Source: Candidatus Peregrinibacteria bacterium (lineage in GTDB: Bacteria > Patescibacteriota > Gracilibacteria > UM-FILTER-43-11). Taken from it: 64,000 bases of DNA. The translations under genes and the position numbers were made by a program. Where the stretch lies: NCBI GenBank assembly GCA_016699515.1, contig CP064978.1, positions 806,001-870,000 of the forward strand, in the 5' to 3' direction. Positions 61,860 through 64,000 of this stretch are shown piece by piece; the first letter of the stretch is position 1, and every line of letters begins with the position of its first letter. The notes beneath the pieces are model-generated. The model made no database searches and had not been told where the DNA came from. It saw only the letters and a list, made by a program, of their open reading frames with translations.

Positions 61860-62966
61860 CTCCTTTTTAAATTCCGCAAATCGGCCGGCCTGAATTGCTT
61901 CACGACTTTCTTTCATCAGCTTTAAATAGAAGGCAACATTGTGAAGCGTATTGAGGCGCTGAGAAAGAATTTCGCCGGCAATAAAGAGGTGACGCAGGTA
62001 GGCTTTGGTGAAATGCTTGCAGGTGTAGCAGTCGCAATTCGGATCAAGCGGGGTGAAGTCTTCTTTAAACTGTTCGTTTTTAATGCGAACCACCCCTTTG
62101 GACGTAAACAGCGACCCATGGCGCGCGTTGCGCGTGGGAAGCACACAATCAAACATATCTACGCCGCGCTCAATAGCCTCAAGGATGTCTTGCGGCGTTC
62201 CGACCCCCATTAAATAACGAGGTTTATCTTGCGGCAGAATGGGGACGGCTGATTGCAGCACTTGGTACATCATTTCGTTTGGCTCGCCCACCGAAAGCCC
62301 GCCAAGGGCGTAGCCGTCGAATCCGATTTCCACCAATTCACGCGCGGAGCGCTCACGTAAATCGGGGTGCATGCCGCCTTGGACGATGCCAAACAATTTT
62401 TGTGATTTTTGCGTAGGAACATGATTAATCATGTTCCTACGTGCGTACACAAAATATTGTTTGCATCGTTCAGCCCACCGCGTGGTCAGTTCCAACGATT
62501 GTTCGACGTACCTTTTTTCGGCTGGGTAGGGCGGGCATTCGTCGAGCACCATCATAATGTCGCTGCCCAATTTCATTTGAATTTCGATCGCCTTTTCGGG
62601 GGTTAGAAAAATTTTTTCGCCATTCAGGTGCGAACGAAACTCCACCCCTTCGTCGGTCAGCTTGCGCATTTTGGAAAGCGAGAACACTTGATATCCACCG
62701 CTATCAGTTAAAATCGGCCCGTTCCAGTGCATGAATTTATGAAGGCCGCCGGCTTTTTGAACCACGTCTTCCCCGGGGCGTAGGTGCAAATGATACGTGT
62801 TGCTTAAAATCACCTGACCACCCAGCGCGCCGACCTCTTCGGGCAACAAGCCTTTGATGGCGCCCACGGTTCCGATCGTCATAAAAAACGGCGTTTGTAC
62901 CGTTCCGTGAGCGGTTTTTAGCTCTCCAAGCCGCGCGGCCCCATCGGTTTTGAGTAATTTAAACAT
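61839..62966 (-). CDS. tgt: tRNA-guanine transglycosylase
   Basis: Inserts preQ1/queuine base at G34. The start is at ATG 62966 (MFKLLKTDGAARLGELKTAH); an in-frame ATG at 62990 is possible. Catalytic Asp in SGGYQVFSLSKM; GGLSVGEPNEMMYQ; nucleophile region VDMFDCVLPTRNARHGSLFT; zinc ligands CDCYTCKHFTKAYLRHLF. About 375 residues. The segment VYARRNMINHVPTQKSQK replaces a short loop before LFGIVQGG and is encoded by a 30-bp perfect palindrome. Confidence 0.94.
   Translation of the reverse strand: MFKLLKTDGAARLGELKTAHGTVQTPFFMTIGTVGAIKGLLPEEVGALGGQVILSNTYHLHLRPGEDVVQKAGGLHKFMHWNGPILTDSGGYQVFSLSKMRKLTDEGVEFRSHLNGEKIFLTPEKAIEIQMKLGSDIMMVLDECPPYPAEKRYVEQSLELTTRWAERCKQYFVYARRNMINHVPTQKSQKLFGIVQGGMHPDLRERSARELVEIGFDGYALGGLSVGEPNEMMYQVLQSAVPILPQDKPRYLMGVGTPQDILEAIERGVDMFDCVLPTRNARHGSLFTSKGVVRIKNEQFKEDFTPLDPNCDCYTCKHFTKAYLRHLFIAGEILSQRLNTLHNVAFYLKLMKESREAIQAGRFAEFKKELLTNLV
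62412..62441. repeat. 30-bp perfect palindrome inside tgt
   Basis: CGTAGGAACATGATT and its exact reverse complement AATCATGTTCCTACG, in frame within tgt. It resembles the widely seen GTAGGGnCATG...CATGnCCCTAC class of dispersed palindromes and the way Rickettsia palindromic elements sit inside genes. Confidence 0.8.
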
Positions 62967-63035
62967 CGCCGGGGAGTATAGCACACTCACTTTTTTGTTT
63001 GACAGGTGAACTTTTGACGTAATTTTTGCATTCTA

Positions 63036-63164
63036 ATGAATAACGATATTGAAACTACCATTCACCTTATTTGTGGTAAACGTGTGATGTTGGATTCTGA
63101 TTTAGCTCTACTTTACGGATCAGTGCCTATTTTGCTGCTTTTGCTGCTGCTTCGGATCCAATAA
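63036..63164 (+). pseudogene. ORF6N-domain N-terminal fragment
   Basis: ATG 63036 opens MNNDIETTIHLICGKRVMLD then SDLALLYG, matching the start of ORF6N/KilA-N-type phage antirepressor-like domains (IxGxKVMLDxDLAxLYG). Similarity stops at about 63118, where the convergent clpP 3' end begins. The frame ends at 63164. Probably a decayed remnant of a mobile-element gene. Confidence 0.6.
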
Positions 63165-63732
63165 TCCGATCAACGATGCCGTATTTCAAGGCTTCTTCGG
63201 CGCGCATAAAGTAGTCGCGTTCGCAGTCGGCCTCCACTTTTTTAAGATCTTGCCCGGTGTGACGAGCGATCATTTTGTTAAGCAGATTTTTGGTATCGAT
63301 GATGTGGTTGGCATGAATCGCAATATCGGTCGCTTGACCTTCGGCGCCGCCGAGGGGCTGATGAATCATCACTTCGGAATGCGGAAGAATAAAGCGCTTT
63401 CCTTTGGTTCCGCCCATCAGAATGATGGACCCGCCCGAGGCGGCGATCCCCACGCATACCGTGGAAACATCGCACTTGATCAACTGCATGGTGTCGTACA
63501 TGGCCAGCGTTGCCGAAACCGATCCCCCGGGAGAATTCACATAAATGGTGATGTCTTTGGTCGGATCCATTTTTTCGAGAAACAAAAGTTGAGCGATCAC
63601 CACATTGGCTACTTCGTCGTTAATTCCGGATCCTAAAAAGACGATACGCTCCTCGAGCAAGCGCGAGTAAATGTCGTAAACACGTTCTCCTCCTCCGGGA
63701 GTTTTATCGATAACGGTTGGAATAATTGGCAT
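63127..63732 (-). CDS. clpP: ATP-dependent Clp protease proteolytic subunit
   Basis: 201 residues. The catalytic triad is visible: Ser in VGIAASGGSIILMGG (ASGGS instead of the usual ASMGA), His in SEVMIHQPLGG, Asp in DCERDYFMRAEEAL. The N-terminus MPIIPTVIDKTPGGGERVYD and RIVFLGSGINDEVANVVIAQ are typical. Intact. Works with a ClpX/ClpC unfoldase that is not in the window. Confidence 0.95.
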   Translation of the reverse strand: MPIIPTVIDKTPGGGERVYDIYSRLLEERIVFLGSGINDEVANVVIAQLLFLEKMDPTKDITIYVNSPGGSVSATLAMYDTMQLIKCDVSTVCVGIAASGGSIILMGGTKGKRFILPHSEVMIHQPLGGAEGQATDIAIHANHIIDTKNLLNKMIARHTGQDLKKVEADCERDYFMRAEEALKYGIVDRIIGSEAAAKAAK

Positions 63733-63839
63733 ATTTTATTATTTATTATTTATTATTATGTATTACTTATTAGCTTGTTCATTTTAACATTTTTTTGTCC
63801 CAGTGTCGTGTGGATGGAATTGACAGATTTGGATGAGTG

Positions 63840-64000
63840 TTAGCCCAACAACTTTCGCAATAGTTCATTCACCATCTTAGGATTAGCAGAGCCGCCGGTT
63901 TCTTTCATCACTTGGCCCACCAATGCGCCCATCACCCGCTCGTTGCCCGATTGAAAGGCGGCGACGACCTGAGGATTCGCATCGACGATTTTTTGGCAAA
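63840..64000 (-). CDS. gatB: Asp/Glu-tRNA amidotransferase subunit B, C-terminal end
   Basis: The last 52 residues of an ORF running off the right edge: KKIVDANPQVVAAFQSGNER, VMGALVGQVMKETGGSANPK and MVNELLRKLLG then TAA. This is the YqeY-like tail domain of GatB, which contacts tRNA. The spacer to clpP (63733-63839) is AT-rich with TTATTA repeats and no gene. Confidence 0.9.
   Translation of the reverse strand, partial: CQKIVDANPQVVAAFQSGNERVMGALVGQVMKETGGSANPKMVNELLRKLLG

Overview
The window looks like a chromosome segment from an uncultivated Patescibacteria/CPR-type bacterium. A Peregrinibacteria-like lineage would fit, but that placement is inference. The background is about 45 % GC and gene-dense. 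TGA is a normal stop (for example at the end of galU), so this is not a UGA=Gly lineage. Shine-Dalgarno sequences are mostly absent, and several starts sit 6-7 nt after a -10 box. Surface proteins with SLH repeats or sorting signals are abundant. Core genes present are murI, metK, trmD, serS, ftsH, galU, ftsX, recO, ychF, aroD, dtd, glyS, ndk, rsmH, ftsL-like, gdhA, yqeY, carB, sua5-like, aspS, tgt, clpP and the 3' end of gatB.

Many genes are split by single-base indels, nearly all in homopolymers: metK, trmD, two SLH genes, serS, ftsH (three), recO, the ATP-grasp gene, the SLH-RlpA-CAP gene, rsmH, hicA, carB, sua5 and aspS. This reads as uncorrected long-read consensus rather than gene decay. 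I give such genes as one locus and say where the frame breaks.

Layout. 1-2.5 kb: accessory genes, with a candidate integron attC-like site behind a cassette-like gene. 2.5-17.7 kb: housekeeping genes plus two SLH surface proteins. 17.7-19.6 kb: an AT-rich accessory island with a DKNYY-like protein. 19.7-27.3 kb: tRNA-Gly, an ATP-grasp/deacylase pair, RNHCP, glucan phosphorylase, ychF and aroD. 27.4-32.8 kb: the most unusual part. Two very GC-rich secreted-protein units each have a host-like promoter, a conserved multi-stem 5' leader of about 200 nt, and a unit-specific perfect inverted repeat enclosing leader and genes. 32.8-39.2 kb: two large adhesin-like proteins with LAxTG-type C-terminal sorting signals, one with 86-residue tandem repeats. 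39.2-64 kb: housekeeping genes, an SLH-RlpA-CAP fusion, the start of a dcw-type operon, hicAB, a GIY-YIG gene and a four-helix-bundle gene each bracketed by repeats, and small secreted proteins behind strong sigma70-like promoters.

Most spacers hold imperfect hairpins built from a few recurring sequence words. Similar palindromes or words also lie in frame inside tgt, aroD and carB.
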